A stretch of 64,000 nucleotides of DNA from Bufo bufo (Eukaryota; Chordata; Amphibia; Anura; Bufonidae), in assembly GCF_905171765.1 (NCBI RefSeq), contig NC_053390.1, forward strand, positions 140,215,468 to 140,279,467, written 5' to 3'. A model generated the notes under the pieces. The model searched no databases, was not told the DNA's origin, and saw only the letters and a list, made by a program, of their open reading frames with translations. Positions within the stretch are counted from its first letter, which is position 1, and each line of letters opens with the position of its first letter. A program made the position numbers and the translations under genes. Positions 10,806 through 21,977 of this stretch are shown one piece after another.

Positions 10806-11189
10806 ATATTTTCTCTAAAAACACTTAACGTGCACTTACCTGAGATTCCTGACTCTTTCTACTGTCATTCAAGGCATACCAAGAGAACACTGCACAGAGA
10901 TCAGACAAGACACGGCAGAGATCCAGATGTACCTTAAGAGATATCAAAATTAGAGAGAGAGAAGGTGAAGTTTCATTTGAATTCTCAAGTTCCCTCATGT
11001 GAATTTTTTCTGTGTAATCAGCAGAATTAAACCAATACTTTTTATAGTCAGAGCTCCTTCAAACTGAAGCACATGGAGGGCTGTGGGAGTGAGTAAATTT
11101 AATAAAGAATTAAAATTAGTGTAGCGCCTACATGAAAGTGTTAAGCAGGCCATACACACTAGATAAATGTGGGTACCAGCGGAACACCT
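10806..11189. other. Unassigned sequence, no gene seen
   Basis: No coding signal or recognised repeat. Confidence 0.4.
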
Positions 11190-11376
11190 AAGGGTGCCTT
11201 CACACACAGTAGACTTTGTTGCAGAAATTTCAAAGACTGAAAATCTGTGCTATTTATTTGTAGAACTTGTAGAAATCCATGTGCTTCCCGCCAAAACAAC
11301 CCCATTCACATGAATGGAACTGAGTTTCAGTCACAGAATTTTCTGCAACAAAATCTGCAGCATGTGAAGCCACCTT
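11190..11376. repeat. Short MITE
   Basis: The end aagggtgccttcacac matches, inverted, gtgaagccacctt at 11363-11376. Inner blocks ttgttgcagaaattt and aattttctgcaacaaa also pair. Unit about 187 bp. Confidence 0.75.
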
Positions 11377-11834
11377 AATGAGCATGGGGGCATCCTGAAT
11401 CTCCACAAGTGGCAAGTGGTGTGGGAGGTAAGGATGATGCAGGTGAATCTCAACTGCACGATCCTTTTGTTCTCAGGCAGATTGCAGTTGCCAAGAAGGT
11501 CTGTCAGCAGCTTCCTCCCTCATCCTGTTCGGGATACATGTACACTCAGCCTAGTCATATGGGTATGCATGTGGAGGGTAGAGAGACAGTAATTAGCCTC
11601 AGTTAAGGCCTGTAAAGTGGTTGAAATAAGAACTTTGAAAAATCATAAGTGCTTATCTCCTGTAAAAACATAAAATATGTCCTATTTTGACAATGTGGCC
11701 TGGAGAAATTGCGACATGCACACGACCGGATCCGCGGTCTTGTCCATTTTCATACAATACAAGGCCTTATTCATACAATATGTATGACAGGAATTAACAT
11801 AGGCATTGGATTAAAAAATAGTTCAGCTATGAAA
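11377..11834. other. Unassigned sequence, no gene seen
   Basis: No coding signal supported; short open frames have no family features. Confidence 0.4.
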
Positions 11835-12297
11835 TTAACCGCTTTACGTCCGCCCATAGGATATAAACGTCCTATGGGTGGACGTCTATTTCTGAAAGCA
11901 CGTTTTAGAACGTCCTTTCAGAAATAGCAGCTGCACGCTAATCGTGCAGCTGCTGATCGGGTTGCCCGCTGTCAGTGACAGCAGGGCAACCCTAAGACAA
12001 GGCAGGGACAGTGCCCAGGTGTCCCTGCCTTCCGGATCGCTGCAGACACAGCGCTCACCGAGCGCTGTGTATGCAGAGAAGGAAGCGCTATGCGCTTCCT
12101 GTTCCGGCCCGGCGGTCATGTGACCGCCGTGACCAGAGAGTGCAGGGGCTGTGTGAGGTCTCTCAGAGACCTCGATCAGCCCTGCTCTGAGGCTGTACAG
12201 CGCTGTATTGCTGCTGTACAGCCTCTCTAGGGGTGCATTTGTCCTGCTGTAACTGGGGCTACTATGTCAGCCCCAGTTACAGGAGAAATCAACTGTG

Positions 12298-12328
<31 letters not shown>

Positions 12329-14300
12329 GAAGTAAATGTCCCCCAGAGGTCTTGTATGACCTTATGGGGGACGAAAAGTGTAAAATAAAAAATAAATAAA
12401 TAAAAGGTTGAAAATAAAAAAATAAAAAAAAGTTTCACATGTAAAAAAAAAAAGTCCCCAAGTAAGGAATGAAAAAAAAAAGTTAAAAATAGAAAAAATA
12501 AAAAAAAGTATACATATTAGGTATTGCCGCGTCCGTAAAAACCAGCTCTATAAAAATATCACATGACCTAACCCCTCGGGTGAGCACCGTAAAAAAAAAA
12601 AAAAACTGTGTCAAAACAAGCAATTTTTGTCACCTTGCATCACAAAAGGTGCAACACCAAGTGATCAAAAACGCGTATGTCCCACAAAATAGTACCAATA
12701 AAACCGTCACCTCATCCCGCAAAAAATGAGCCCCTACATAAGAAAATCTCTCAAAAAATAAAAAAACTATAGCTCTTAGAACATGGAGACACTAAAACAT
12801 CATTTTTTTGGTTTCAAAAATGCTATTATTGTGTTAAAGTGAAATAAATAAAAAAAAGTATACATATTAGGTATTGCCGCGTCCGTAAAAACCAGCTCTA
12901 TAAAAATATCACATGACCTAACCCCTCGGGTGAACAACGTAAAAAAAAAAAAAAAAACTGTGTCAAAACAAGCAATTTTTTTCACCTTGCATCACAAAAG
13001 GTGCAACACCAAGTGATCAAAAATGCGTATGTCCCACAAAATAGTACCAATAAAACCGTCACCTCATCCCGCAAAAAATTAGCCCCTACATAAGAAAATC
13101 TCTCAAAAAATAAAAAAACTATAGCTCTCAGAACATGGACACATTAAAACATAATTTTTTTGTTTCAAAAATGCTATTATTGTGTAAAACTTTAATAAAT
13201 GAAAAAAAGTATACAAATTAGGTATCGCCACGTCCGTAACAATCTGCTCTATAAAAATGTCACTTGACTGAACCCCTCAGGTGAACGCTGTAAAAATAAA
13301 TAAATAGAAACTGTGCTAAAACAACCAATTTTTTGGTCACCTTGCCCCATAAAGTGTTATAATGAATGATCAAAAAATCATATGTACCCAAAAATAGTAC
13401 TAATAAAACTGGCACCTTATCCCCTAGTTTCCAAAATGGGGTCACTTCTTGGGAGTTTCTACTGTAAGGGTGCATCAGGGGGCTTCAAATGGGACATGGC
13501 ATCTAAAAACCATGTGGAGTTCCTTTTCTTCTGCGCCCTGCCGTGTGCCCATACAGCAGTTTATGACCACATGTGGGGTGTTTCTGTAAACCACAGAATC
13601 TGGGTAATAAATATTGCGTTTGGTTTGGCTGTCGATGTGTTAAAGAAAAAAATTGATTACAATGGAAAATCTGCCAAAAAAGTGAAATTTAAAAATTTGA
13701 TCTCCATTTTCCTTTAATTCTTGTGGAACGCCTAAAGGGTTAACAAAGTTTGTAAAATCGGTTTTGAATACCTTGAGGGGTGTAGTTTCTACAATGGGGT
13801 CATTTATGGGGGTATCCACTATGTAGGCCCCACAAAGTGACTTCAGACCTGAACTGGTCCTTAAAAAGTGGGTTTTGGCAATTTTCTTAAAAATTTTAAG
13901 AATTGCTTCTAAACTTCTAAGCCTTCTAACGTCCTAAAAAAATAAAATGACATTTCCAAAATGATGCCAACATAAAGTAGACATATGGGGAATGTTAAAT
14001 AATAAATATTTTATGAGGTATCACTTTCTGTTTTAAAAGCAGAGAAATTTAAATTTAGAAAATTGCGAATTTTTCAAATTTTTGGGTAAATTTGGGATTT
14101 TTTCATAAATAAAGGTGAAATATTTTGACTCAAATTTATGACTATCATGAAGTACAATGTGTCACGAGAAAACAATCTCTGAATGACTTGGATAAATAAA
14201 GGCGTTCCAAAGTTATTACCACATAAAGTGAGATATGTCAGTTTTGCAAAATTTGGCCTGGTCAGGAAGGGGGCAAATGGCCCAGATGGCAGGTGGTTAA
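11835..14300 (+). mobile_element. TTAA-type non-autonomous DNA element, 2.47 kb
   Basis: TTAA is present at both ends (11835-11838 and 14297-14300), with short terminal similarity TTAACC. The left 400 bp are GC-rich with small hairpins (cgtcctatgggtggacgt, gctgcacgctaatcgtgcagc). A 30-bp A run follows at 12297-12326, then tandem 350-bp units, then an AT-rich right half shared with 3160-4943 and, inverted, with 28042 onward. No transposase frame is present. Kolobok-like or piggyBac-like mobilisation is inference from the TTAA ends. Confidence 0.7.
12508..13430 (+). repeat. About 350-bp tandem repeat, 2.6 copies
   Basis: The start gtatacatattaggtattgc occurs at 12508 and 12858, and as gtatacaaattaggtatcgc at 13209. 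The first two units are nearly identical over 350 bp; the third is more diverged and partial. This points to a recent internal duplication of units 1 and 2. Confidence 0.9.
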
Positions 14301-14476
14301 ATGAAACTATATGCAGTATCAAATATAAAAGCTATAATTTTCATGGAAGCCAATAGGTACTCCACCATAAACATGCATATAGTGACAACGATAATATTAC
14401 AGTTTGCAAATTCTTGCAAATTCCTCCTCTCTGCAACACTGTGGGTTAGGCCAGGTTAAAGGGCTTTACCGGGAGT

Positions 14477-15060
14477 TTAACACTGATGAACTTTTATCCC
14501 TTCAACCTTTTGTGATATATCTCCTAATATGCATAACATGATACATTTTTCTAGTTTACATTGATATAATCCTACTCCTAGAATCTCAGTTAAATTATCC
14601 CAGAATGGTGAGATCTTTGAGCAACTCCAGCACATATGGGTAATATCTGCTTCTAAAATTCCACATCTGGGACAGACCATAGGTGTAGTAGTATTCAACT
14701 TATGCAACCATCTATGTGTGAGATATAATTGATGGAGCACCATAAACTGGGTTACTCTATATGATGGATTCTGAGTAAATTTAGAGTTATTACAAAGTCG
14801 GTATCATTGCTGTATGATCATTGGGCCTATATCCCTTTACCACTTAATTTTACCTATTCCATCCGCTTTATTTAATTGTAATTTATTCCATATACCGACC
14901 TTAACCTTAATCCTTCTCAATAATGGCTGTAGATTGAGATCAACAAACCTTCTATAATCTGAAGAGACAACTATCCCCAAATATCTAAAACTCGCCTGAG
15001 GATCCAATACTTGCAGTTTTGAGTTAGCTACCTCCACACTTAAGTCTAATTGTAACGATA
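14477..15060 (-). pseudogene. L1 ORF2 C-terminal remnant
   Basis: Minus-strand frames at 14837-15037 and 14477-14743 read, in order, a segment with SFRYLGIVVSSD typical of the region after the L1 polymerase core, and a Cys-rich end with CPRCGILEADITHMCWSC. Both are short, separated by stops or shifts. The polymerase motifs that should lie upstream are deleted: the next L1 sequence at 15397 onward is already the endonuclease N-terminus. Confidence 0.8.
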
Positions 15061-15074
15061 TAGATTTATTTCAA

Positions 15075-15396
15075 TTAGGGCTCATGCACACGACCGTGCA
15101 GTTTTTTGCGGTCCGCAAATTGCGGATCCGAAATTAACGGATGCCACCCGTATGTCGGAACAGGAGGCCAATTATAGAGATGCCTATTCTTGTCCGCAAA
15201 ACGGACAAGAATAGGACATGTCTCAAAATTTTTGCGGGGCCACGGAATGAAGCAACGGATGCGGACAGCACACAGAGTGCTGTTCGCTTCTTTTGTGGAC
15301 CCATTGAAATTAATGGTTCCATATACGGACAGTATACGGAATCAAAATACGGTCCGTATACGGAACGCCAAATACGTTTGTGTGCATGAGCCCTAA
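15075..15396. repeat. Palindromic MITE in the L1 remnant
   Basis: The ends ttagggctcatgcacacgac and gtttgtgtgcatgagcccta are inverted copies. The inside is rich in gcggatccg and acggaca motifs. Related units are at 33141-33470 and, more distantly, 30845-31115. It interrupts L1 ORF2 between the endonuclease and C-terminal pieces, so it is younger than the L1. Confidence 0.85.
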
Positions 15397-15429
15397 CTCC
15401 ATAAAAAAACCGACCTTCTTTATCTATTT

Positions 15430-15675
15430 TTACAGTAATAATTGTACAGGGTATTTTATTATGAATAAGCAAACTAACACCGCTTGAATAACTACTATAC
15501 ATTGAATGATATTGATGTGATATCCATCTTCTATTAATATCCCTAGTCTTTCTTTCGTAAGGTGTGTCTCTAAAAGACATATAACAGCCAGGAAATATCT
15601 GCCAATTGTTCTAAAGATGGCACATTTTTTAACTCTATTCCTAAAACCTCTGATATTAAAAGTTAATATATTCAT
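15430..15675 (-). pseudogene. L1 ORF2 endonuclease N-terminus, fragment
   Basis: The 81-residue frame begins MNILTFNIRGFRN and continues CLLETHLT, the conserved start of L1-type apurinic endonucleases (the usual residues are N in FNIRG and E in QETH; here LETH). It ends prematurely, so only about a third of the endonuclease remains. It belongs with the C-terminal piece at 14477-15060 and ORF1 at 15916-16486. Confidence 0.85.
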
Positions 15676-15915
15676 ATATTATAAAATAAAATATCCTTTT
15701 TTTTACTTCCAAAAAGAAAACAAGAGGAAATAGGGAAAAAAAAGACTGTAAACCCCACCAGCCCCTGAAACTGCCAGAGAGAATCCCCTCTTGGTTTGAA
15801 GGTCCCTCTGTAGAGGAATCTTTTCCACCCTAACACCTTGCGTGCACTTCGCCCATCGGGGATCAAGATAAAATCAACACATTTCGAATTAAAATTATTT
15901 ACTTGTCTATGAATA

Positions 15916-16486
15916 TTAGATTAGCCCTCTATGTAACCAGTTGTTTACATTTATTGCTGCGTTCCGTTTTAAAATAGCAGCCTTATGTATCCAGATATTC
16001 CAACCAACTAATACTTCCTGTGGAGAGGAGAAGAATAATGTCGTATCTTGATATATGACTCTCATCCTTGCTGGGTATTGTAAAGAGTATTTAATCTCTG
16101 CTTGGCGAAGTCTCTTCTTTATTCCCATAAACTTCTCTCTCTCCTTTTGAGTTATCCTCGAATAGTCTGGAAATATAACCACTTTGGATCCGCCGAGCAC
16201 CACTGTTCTCAATGTTCTGATTTTGCGGATAATTAACATCCCTATCTCTAAATGTCCTTATTTTTGCAATTATAGTGCGGGGATTTTTGCCTGGGATATA
16301 ATTTCTGGAAGGAACTCTGTGGGCTTTTCCACCATAAACAGCTTAGTCAGCATTTCTTGATTCACTATTTTTATCAAGCATACCTGTATAAACATAGTAC
16401 AGTCCAGACCTTCCAGTTTCTCTGATATCCCGATTATTCTAATATTTGAGTGTCTATCCCTATCTTCCATGTCTGCTACTTTCTTA
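15916..16486 (-). pseudogene. L1 ORF1 remnant (RNA-binding protein)
   Basis: Two minus-strand frames. The upstream one (to 16486) has KVADMEDRDRHSNIRIIGI, the RRM-like centre of L1 ORF1p. The downstream one (15916-16239) has FPDYSRITQKEREKF, then YPARMRV and LFFSSPQEV, the conserved C-terminal domain. A frameshift separates them near 16250. The upstream part is cut off by the LINE inserted at 16487. Confidence 0.85.
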
Positions 16487-17607
16487 GAAACATAGAATGT
16501 GTCGGCAGATAAGAACCATTTGGCCCATCTGCCCAATATACTGAATACTATGGATAGCCCCTGGCCCTATCTTATATGAAGGATGGCCTTATGCCTATCC
16601 CATGCATGCTTAAACTCCTCTAGTGTATTTGCAGCTACCACTTCGGCAGGAAGGCTATTCCATGCATCCACTACTCTCCCAGTAAAGTAATACTTCCTGA
16701 TATTACTTTTAAACCTTTGCCCCTCTAATTTGAACCTATGTCCTCTTGTAGCAGTTTTTCTTATTTTAAATATTCTCTCCTCTTTTGCCTTGTTGATTCC
16801 CTTTATGTATTTAAAAGTTTCTATCATATCCCCTCTGTCTCGTCTTTCTTCCAAGCTATACATGTTAAGGCCCTTTAATCTTTCCTGGTAAGTTTTATCC
16901 TGCAATCCATGTACCAGTTTAGTAGCTCTTCTCTGAACTCTCTCCAAAGTATCAATATCCTTCTGGAGATATGGTCTCCAGTACTGCGCACAATACTCCA
17001 AATAAGGTCTCACTAGTACTCTGTAGAGCGGCATGAGCACCTCCCTCTTTCTACTGGTAATGCCTCTCCCTATACACCCAAGCATTCTGCTAGCATTTCC
17101 TGCTGCTCTATGACATTGTCTGCCTACCTTTAAGTCTTCTGAAATAATGACCCCTAAATCCCTTTCCTCAGATACTGAGGTTAGGACTGTATCACTGATT
17201 TTATTTTCTGCTCTTGGGTTTTTATGCCCCAGGTGCATTATCTTGCACTTATCAACATTTAATTTTAGTTGCCAGATTTTTGACCATTCCTCTAGTTTTC
17301 CTAAATCCTTTTCCATTCGGTGTATCCCTCCAGGAACATCAACCCTGTTACAGATCTTTGTGTCATCAGCAAAAAGACACACCTTGCCATCGAGGCCTTC
17401 TGCAATTTCGCCGATAAGGATATTAAACAATATGGGTCCCAGAACAGATCCCTGGAGGTACCCCACTGGTAACAAGACCATGGTCTGAATATACTCCATT
17501 GACTACAACCCTCTGTTGTCTGTCCCTCAGCCACTGCCTAATCCATTCAACAATATGGGAGTCCAAGCACAAAGACTGCAATTTATTGATAAGCCTTCTG
17601 TGTGGGA
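16487..17607 (-). pseudogene. CR1/L2-like LINE, 5'-truncated, with reverse transcriptase C-terminal half
   Basis: A 310-residue minus-strand frame (16567-17499) holds GSVLGPILFNILI (polymerase motif B region), VCLFADDTKI (catalytic FADD motif C), the thumb, and a tail with YFTGRVVDAWNSLPAEVVAA, typical of CR1/L2/Rex-type LINEs. Upstream, another frame carries WLRDRQQRVVVNG-like sequence with one shift near 17460. The endonuclease and ORF1 are absent, as in most 5'-truncated LINEs. The 3' end at 16487 sits in L1 ORF1. Confidence 0.9.
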
Positions 17608-17699
17608 CTTAATTAATTTAATTTATTTATTTTATTTTTAACCTACTAAATTACTAACAGCTAAAAAGGTCAGAGATGGAGTCATATGACAAAGCCTGC

Positions 17700-17950
17700 T
17701 GATAAACAAGATAAAGATTTCTACATTATCCAACTCTGGAGCAGGCAACATATAATTGTCCATACAAGAAACCTGTAGAGTCTAAATTTTTGCCGGCCAT
17801 CTGCAATGATTGGCCTTGGGCGTATTTTACCGTCATTGCAAATGATAGCTTCACTGGAAACAAGTCAGGAAGATCAACTAGCAAATGTCTCCCCTTTTCA
17901 AGAATTATGGCTGAAAACTTTAATATGTGCCCAAAAAGCATAAGATGCAA
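17700..17950 (-). pseudogene. Helitron Rep/helicase C-terminal fragment
   Basis: The 74-residue minus-strand frame contains FPVKLSFAMTVKYAQGQSL and FLYGQLYVACSRVG, matching the last motifs of the Pif1-type helicase of Helitron rolling-circle transposons. The consensus KxQGQ reads YAQGQ here. Upstream helicase motifs and the Rep domain are not visible. Confidence 0.85.
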
Positions 17951-18164
17951 TGGGGATGATTTATTTATACTGGCATAAAAGTCAAAATGAGCAGTTTTCC
18001 ATAGAAACCAATCAGATTACTATTTTTATTTTTTCCCTCTGAAAATCAAAGTAGTAATCTGACTGGTTGCTTTGGGCAACCTCTCCACAGTACCTTCCCA
18101 TCTAGGATTATCTAGTAATGTGCACTACCTGCTACTCCAAGATAAAAACATAATTAAAACTGTC

Positions 18165-18790
18165 CAATAGAAAGCTTTAGTTAATGGAGACTGCACCGAG
18201 GCCGAATGTCTGGTCAAATTGTCATGGTGGCTGATAACAGAGAACAACAGTGAGCGAGTGCTGTAAATGTCCAGCAAGGTCAGCACCTTTATGAAAGCCG
18301 TCCTTCGCGAAAAGCTTCCCAAACACTAATTGTACCAGGCGTTTAGATAGTGGCTGTTAACAGAGAGCAACTGTGATGGAGACACCCGATGTAACTATGT
18401 TGCAAATTTGGGGTCAAATAGTTCAGATGTTTTGATGCCTATAGAGGGCAGAGAAAAAGACCATGGTGGCTGATAACTGACAGCAACTGTGAGCGAGTGC
18501 ATCAGGACCTTTAGGACAACCTTCCCAGATATCCGATGTACTTATGTTCAAAATTTGGACTCAAATGATTCAAGCATTTGGATACCTTTAGAGGACACAC
18601 AAACAAGACATGGTGGGTGATAACAGAGAACAACAGTGAGCAAGTGGGTCAGGACCTTTACAAAAACCTTCCCAGACACCTGATGTACCTATGTGCCAAA
18701 CTTGGTGTCCAACAGTTCAGGCGTTTCAATGCCTATAGAGGACAGATGGACAGAAAGACAAACAGATATAGATTTTTATGCAATTGTTCC
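18165..18790 (+). repeat. Tandem repeat, four diverged units of about 120-145 bp
   Basis: Blocks ggtggctgataac (18228, 18466, variant 18608) and gtggctgttaacag (18349), each followed by ag-caac-gtgag, then ttcccagacacc-gatgtac and ttcagg-gttt. Units differ by many substitutions. They may belong to the neighbouring Helitron; I cannot show it. Confidence 0.65.
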
Positions 18791-18927
18791 ACATGGGTGA
18801 ATAAAGACATCACATTTTTTCAAGTCTTGGAGTGCTGTCCGATTTCATACGTATATTAAGGGTGAGAAGCTAATTCCCTTGGACCTTGCACCTGAGCCCT
18901 GACTGGTGCCACCGAATCTCTTCACCT

Positions 18928-18963
<36 letters not shown>

Positions 18964-19090
18964 GCATGCTTGAAAAAGGCTCTGTGTTTTGAGCCGAAAC
19001 GTCGCTTCACTGTGCCACTGTGGCTCAATAAATTTCCACTTTTTTCTACTGGATGTGCTGTCCGTTTTCATCTACATACTCGTGGGTAAG
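18790..19090 (+). repeat. Penelope-type terminal fragment with hammerhead-like hairpin
   Basis: Two related tails (18795-18860 and 19022-19085), each ending in tgctgtccg-tttcat. Between them 18969-19005 gives a GGCUC...GAGCC stem followed by GAAAC, preceded by UUGAAAAA in place of CUGANGA. A (TA)n run lies at 18937-18962. The layout suggests tandem terminal repeats of a dead element. Confidence 0.6.
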
Positions 19091-19154
19091 CAGTGACAAC
19101 CCTGGACATAGCACCCGCCATTGTATTTTGTGAATTGGTGCTGCCACACTTTTC

Positions 19155-19158
<4 letters not shown>

Positions 19159-19190
<32 letters not shown>
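19159..19190. repeat. (TA)n microsatellite
   Basis: About 32 bp of uninterrupted TA. Confidence 0.95.
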
Positions 19191-19195
<5 letters not shown>

Positions 19196-19216
19196 TATTT
19201 ACTCTTTTATTTACTA

Positions 19217-19594
19217 TAACACACTGCCGGGCGGAAGCTTCCACCCAGCAGTGTGTTCGGTGACGTCACTGGCTCTGATGGGCGGACTTTAGTGCTGCCC
19301 TAGCTGTTTTACAGGCTAGGGAAGCGCTAAAGCCCGCCCATCAGTACCGGTGACGTCACCGGGTTCACTGCTGGGCTGAATGCTCCGCCAGGCAGCCCGA
19401 AGGAGAGCCCTGTACTTTACCGGAACTCCACAAAATGCGATTCAGCGCAGGGCAAAGATGAGCATCGGAGCATGAACTGCTCCAATGCTCTTGTCAGGGG
19501 AGCTGCCTGGGTAAAATTCTTGTCAGGGGGGCTTCCTGGGTAAAATTCTGAATATGTCCGGGTTCAGCGCTGAACCCGTACAACCCCTTTGAAG
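19217..19594 (+). repeat. MITE, 5' part truncated
   Basis: Related to the complete TTAA-flanked copy at 47656-48090: the gcggaagcttccacc segment, ggtgacgtca, tttagtgctgccct, the gcccgcccatcagtaccgg segment and the final cccgtacaacccc occur in the same order. A duplicated ggtaaaattcttgtcagggg block occurs at 19490-19550. Confidence 0.8.
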
Positions 19595-19880
19595 GGGTTA
19601 TCCTGGAAAAGATAATGATGACTTATCCTCAGGATAGGTCATCATTATCACATCAGCAGGGGGTCAAAATCCCAGCATCCCCTGATCTGCTGTTTCAGGG
19701 AGCCTCTGTGCTCACCTAAGCTCTGCTGGCTCCCGGCAGCTTTCCATGGACACCAAAGTGATGTCACTGGCCTAGGAATAGGCTGCAGCACTCAAGGCTT
19801 CTTCTAACAGCTCAACGGGGGGGGGGACCCGGGTGTCACACCCCTGCAGATCTGATACTGATGACCTATCCTATGGATAT
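19595..19880 (+). repeat. MITE of the gatgacctatcc family
   Basis: Starts ggggttatcctgg, followed by the palindromic gacttatcctcaggataggtc and, at the right, ctgatgacctatcct. Same family as 10445-10805 and 51119-51421. Confidence 0.75.
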
Positions 19881-20121
19881 ACATTTGACATATTAGCCCC
19901 ATTTACAGATGGAATACAGTCTCCAGTGAGGTTGTACAATGCCGTAAAGCTTTACTGCAAAGCTGGTCAGGTTCTGCCAAGACCCAGCAGCTCATGCAGA
20001 TACCCCATCCCCAGCAATCATATAACCTCTAGGACTGATAGAAGTAGAGGCAGCATTGCTGCTTCCTTATCTGTATATACATCACTTATTAAGCGCTGTG
20101 TATGTAGCGAGACAGGGACAG

Positions 20122-20488
20122 TAAAGCCTGTATTACACGGTCTGATTTTTCAGCAGATAATTGCTAACGAGCGTTTGCATGTATGCTCGTTAGCAATCAT
20201 CTGAAAGTGTAATACTGCCGCTGATTGTTGCCCAATAAATGAACAAACGCTCGATCGTTGGGCAATCCAAATCTTTTGACATTTTGTCTAATTAGAATCT
20301 GCCGCCGGCAAGCCACTGTACAGCATGGGGACAAGCGATGGCATAGCGATAACTCCTCCCTATGCTGCAGAGGAGATTGCCACATGTAATAGCAGTGGTC
20401 TCCTCTGCTAGCGAGCAGGCCATTGCCGTGATGGTATGCTTCCCTCCCAACAATCATCTGCCACATGGGGCTGTGTAACACAGCCTTA
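20122..20488. repeat. MITE with aagcctgtattacac ends
   Basis: The left end taaagcctgtattacacgg mirrors ctgtgtaacacagccttaa at the right. Inside, acgctcgatcgttgggcaa and similar blocks pair. The 26693-26847 copy has the same end sequence. Confidence 0.75.
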
Positions 20489-20554
20489 AAAAACCTTGCT
20501 TGCCTTCTCTGTGGGGAGTATGGTATCACTGACAGTGGTCTCTCGGCTTAAAAA

Positions 20555-20828
20555 AAAAGGAACTACATCCATTTTTAAATCTTTCAAGACCCTAGGATGT
20601 TCCGTGTTTGCATGTTTTTGTTTACTTCCTGCCTTCACGGAGCCATAACTTTTTTATTTATCCATACACATATGAAAGCTTGTTTTTTACAGGACAGCAT
20701 CATTAAATATTGCATTTGATGTAGTAGGAAGCTGGAAAGAAAATTCCAAATAGCTGAAATTGAAAAAAAAAAGCAATTTTGCAAATTTTTTATGGATTCC
20801 CTATGCAGTAAAGCTCGCAGTTCCCTTC
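20555..20828. repeat. Fragment resembling AT-rich TTAA-type elements
   Basis: Blocks such as gaaagcttgttttttacagga and the overall AT-rich style resemble 29640-29720. No ends can be placed; assignment is tentative. Confidence 0.35.
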
Positions 20829-21060
20829 ATTCTCCTGCAATTATGGCAAGAGAAAAGAAATGGGGAGAGGCGCTCATAGGGTGGAGGTAATGATAGTTCG
20901 GTAAAGTGAGATGGATGCAGTATGCTCACCTTTTGGTGTTGCGCGTGTGTAAGCACAACATCCGTAGGGGCAGATGCACAGAGAGAAGTGGGTCGGTGCT
21001 GCCAGTACCCGTTCGGTCCCTTTGGATGGAGTTGCCAAAAACTCCTAAGGACTGTGGAGG

Positions 21061-21977
21061 AAGTGGTGAATGGTTTGTGTGCTGGCACACGGTAGGGTAC
21101 TTCTTTGGCGCACAAAAGACGACCTCAATTCGGGAATTTTTGGTGTAATAGCTGTTTATTGTGCAATGGACAACGCGTTTCAGAGTTTATAACTCCTTTC
21201 TCAAGTCAAAAAAAATACAATGAAAATGCCAAAGCCAAATATATCCCCACATAATTAGTGGGGTATGTACGTGCAATTATACAATAAAAAATTAGAGGGG
21301 TATGTACGGACATTTATACAATAAAAGATATATATTTATATAAATATAAAATGATAAGAGCTGTGGTTTACATAGAAGAATAAAATGTGAATGCCAGTTT
21401 AAACTAAAACAGTTCAATTGTTTAAAGGAAAAGAGAATCAATAGATGTTTGGTACATATGTTGCATATTGCGCGTGTAAGGTCACTCATGGACCCAGTGA
21501 TGTCTAATATCATTTGCACGTATGAAATTTGCGTACTCCAGTGTGTCATAAATGGACAGCTTTATTATATAGGTAGATATATGTGGCATGAAACGAGGTT
21601 CTAGTGCTGGACCATGATGTATGAAGGAACATCTTGATGTCCCTGGTATGATGCTTTTATGGTGGCGTGTATTTGTGGCAGTGTGTAGTGAAGTGTACAC
21701 CTGTATAATGTGGTGTATAGGTGTGCAGGACAGAGGGAAATGGGAGGTTTACCTTGGGGGCGTCAGCAGCAAGAGTGGCCAGATGGCTGCAGGTGAAAAC
21801 GAGAGAAGAAGGTACAAAATCCATGAATATGTATGTGGTTGTATAGAATAAATGTAGGGAAGGGCCAGGGGCTGGCGGTAGGGGAGGATGATATACTTGT
21901 GGTTGGTACAGCATGATATTGCCATTGTTGTATGCTGGTGGACAAGCGTATTGAACATATCTATATGTATATATATT
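21061..21977 (-). repeat. Left inverted arm, outer part
   Basis: Reverse complement of 24390-25300, very close in sequence. One small difference is an extra 8 nt near 21128 (caattcgggaatt against caatt). The arm is cut by Tc1 at 21978 and resumes at 22963. Confidence 0.9.
21168..21207 (-). ncRNA. Hammerhead-like hairpin in the left arm
   Basis: Minus strand: UUGAGAAAG, stem GAGUU-AUA-AACUC, GAAAC, then an AC-GCGUU-GU mini-stem and C. The CUGANGA box is replaced by UUGAGAA, so it is probably inactive. Mirror copy at 25162-25201. Confidence 0.4.

Noticed and set aside
20197..20529. 110-codon frame on the minus strand
   Set aside because: It lies within a MITE and has no family features.
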